A stretch of 42,352 bases of DNA from a virus, in the IMG/VR virus record IMGVR_UViG_3300032073_000061, positions 1-42,352 of that record; one strand, 5' to 3'. The notes beneath the pieces were generated by a model. That model was not told the origin of the DNA. It worked only from the letters and a program-made list of their open reading frames with translations, and ran no database searches. The position numbers and the translations under genes are program-made. Shown in pieces: positions 42,342-42,352 of this stretch (within the stretch, counting starts at the first letter, position 1; the number at the start of each line of letters is the position of its first letter).

Positions 42342-42352
42342 AGTAAGATTAT

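Noticed and set aside
1-42352. Integrase, attachment sites, tRNA genes, insertion sequences
   Set aside because: Looked for on both strands; no recombinase or transposase frame, no tRNA-like cloverleaf and no bounded inverted repeats of an insertion sequence were recognised.

Overview
This window is the head, neck, packaging and tail-fibre part of a large T4-like tailed phage (myovirus morphotype). The evidence is a set of recognisable T4-type core proteins: major capsid protein gp23, scaffold gp22, prohead protease gp21, portal gp20, large terminase gp17, neck proteins of the gp13/gp14 type, a gp15-type tail completion protein, a gp46/gp47-type recombination nuclease and a DnaG-type primase. 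The DNA is strongly AT-rich. Together with T4-like core genes, a ribosomal protein bS21 homologue and glycine/serine/threonine-rich fibres, this suggests a marine phage of a low-GC host; a pelagiphage-like virus is a reasonable guess, but the host is inference. There is no integrase, tRNA or CRISPR array. No gene-free stretch is longer than about 240 bases.

All genes but one lie on the minus strand, so transcription runs from high to low coordinates. Right end (42.3-36.4 kb): an HD-domain/HExxH-domain fusion, a PD-(D/E)XK nuclease, a primase, and an SbcD-SbcC (gp47-gp46) single-chain fusion. At 36.2-36.4 kb sits the only plus-strand gene, a 57-residue ribbon-helix-helix protein that overlaps the end of the SbcCD gene tail to tail. 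Next (36.1-22.1 kb) comes a fibre/adhesion block: an 865-residue structural protein, a 3001-residue fibre with two long collagen-like tracts, one small protein and three tandem LamG-like paralogues.

The middle (22.1-18.3 kb) holds a P-loop polynucleotide-kinase-like protein, a GH108 lysozyme, and an 810-residue fusion of an NMN-adenylyltransferase-like domain to a nucleotidyl-transferring (RNA/DNA ligase-type) domain. Packaging and head genes follow (18.3-6.35 kb): a NUMOD3-type small protein, a zinc-ribbon protein in the place of a small terminase, gp17, gp20, a row of small helical proteins around gp21, a bS21 homologue, gp22 and gp23. The gp18 (sheath) and gp19 (tube) genes that T4 has between gp17 and gp20 are not here. 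The left end (6.2-0 kb) has gp13-, gp14- and gp15-like connector genes followed by fibre genes.

Regulation: a short box reading ATATTTATA on the coding strand stands ahead of most transcription units. Two intrinsic terminators are visible, after gp23 and after bS21. The gp22-gp23 unit has a leader with a hairpin close to its expected 5' end. Most other genes are translationally coupled by overlapping stop/start codons.

The most unusual content is (1) the NMNAT-ligase fusion beside a polynucleotide-kinase-like gene, with a CCA-enzyme-type HD domain elsewhere in the window, which could form a nucleic-acid end-repair and NAD module; (2) the viral bS21; (3) a recurring N-terminal leader ending in L-x-E on several small proteins and the kinase, reminiscent of T4 capsid-targeting sequences cut by gp21; and (4) the HD-HExxH and SbcD-SbcC fusions.
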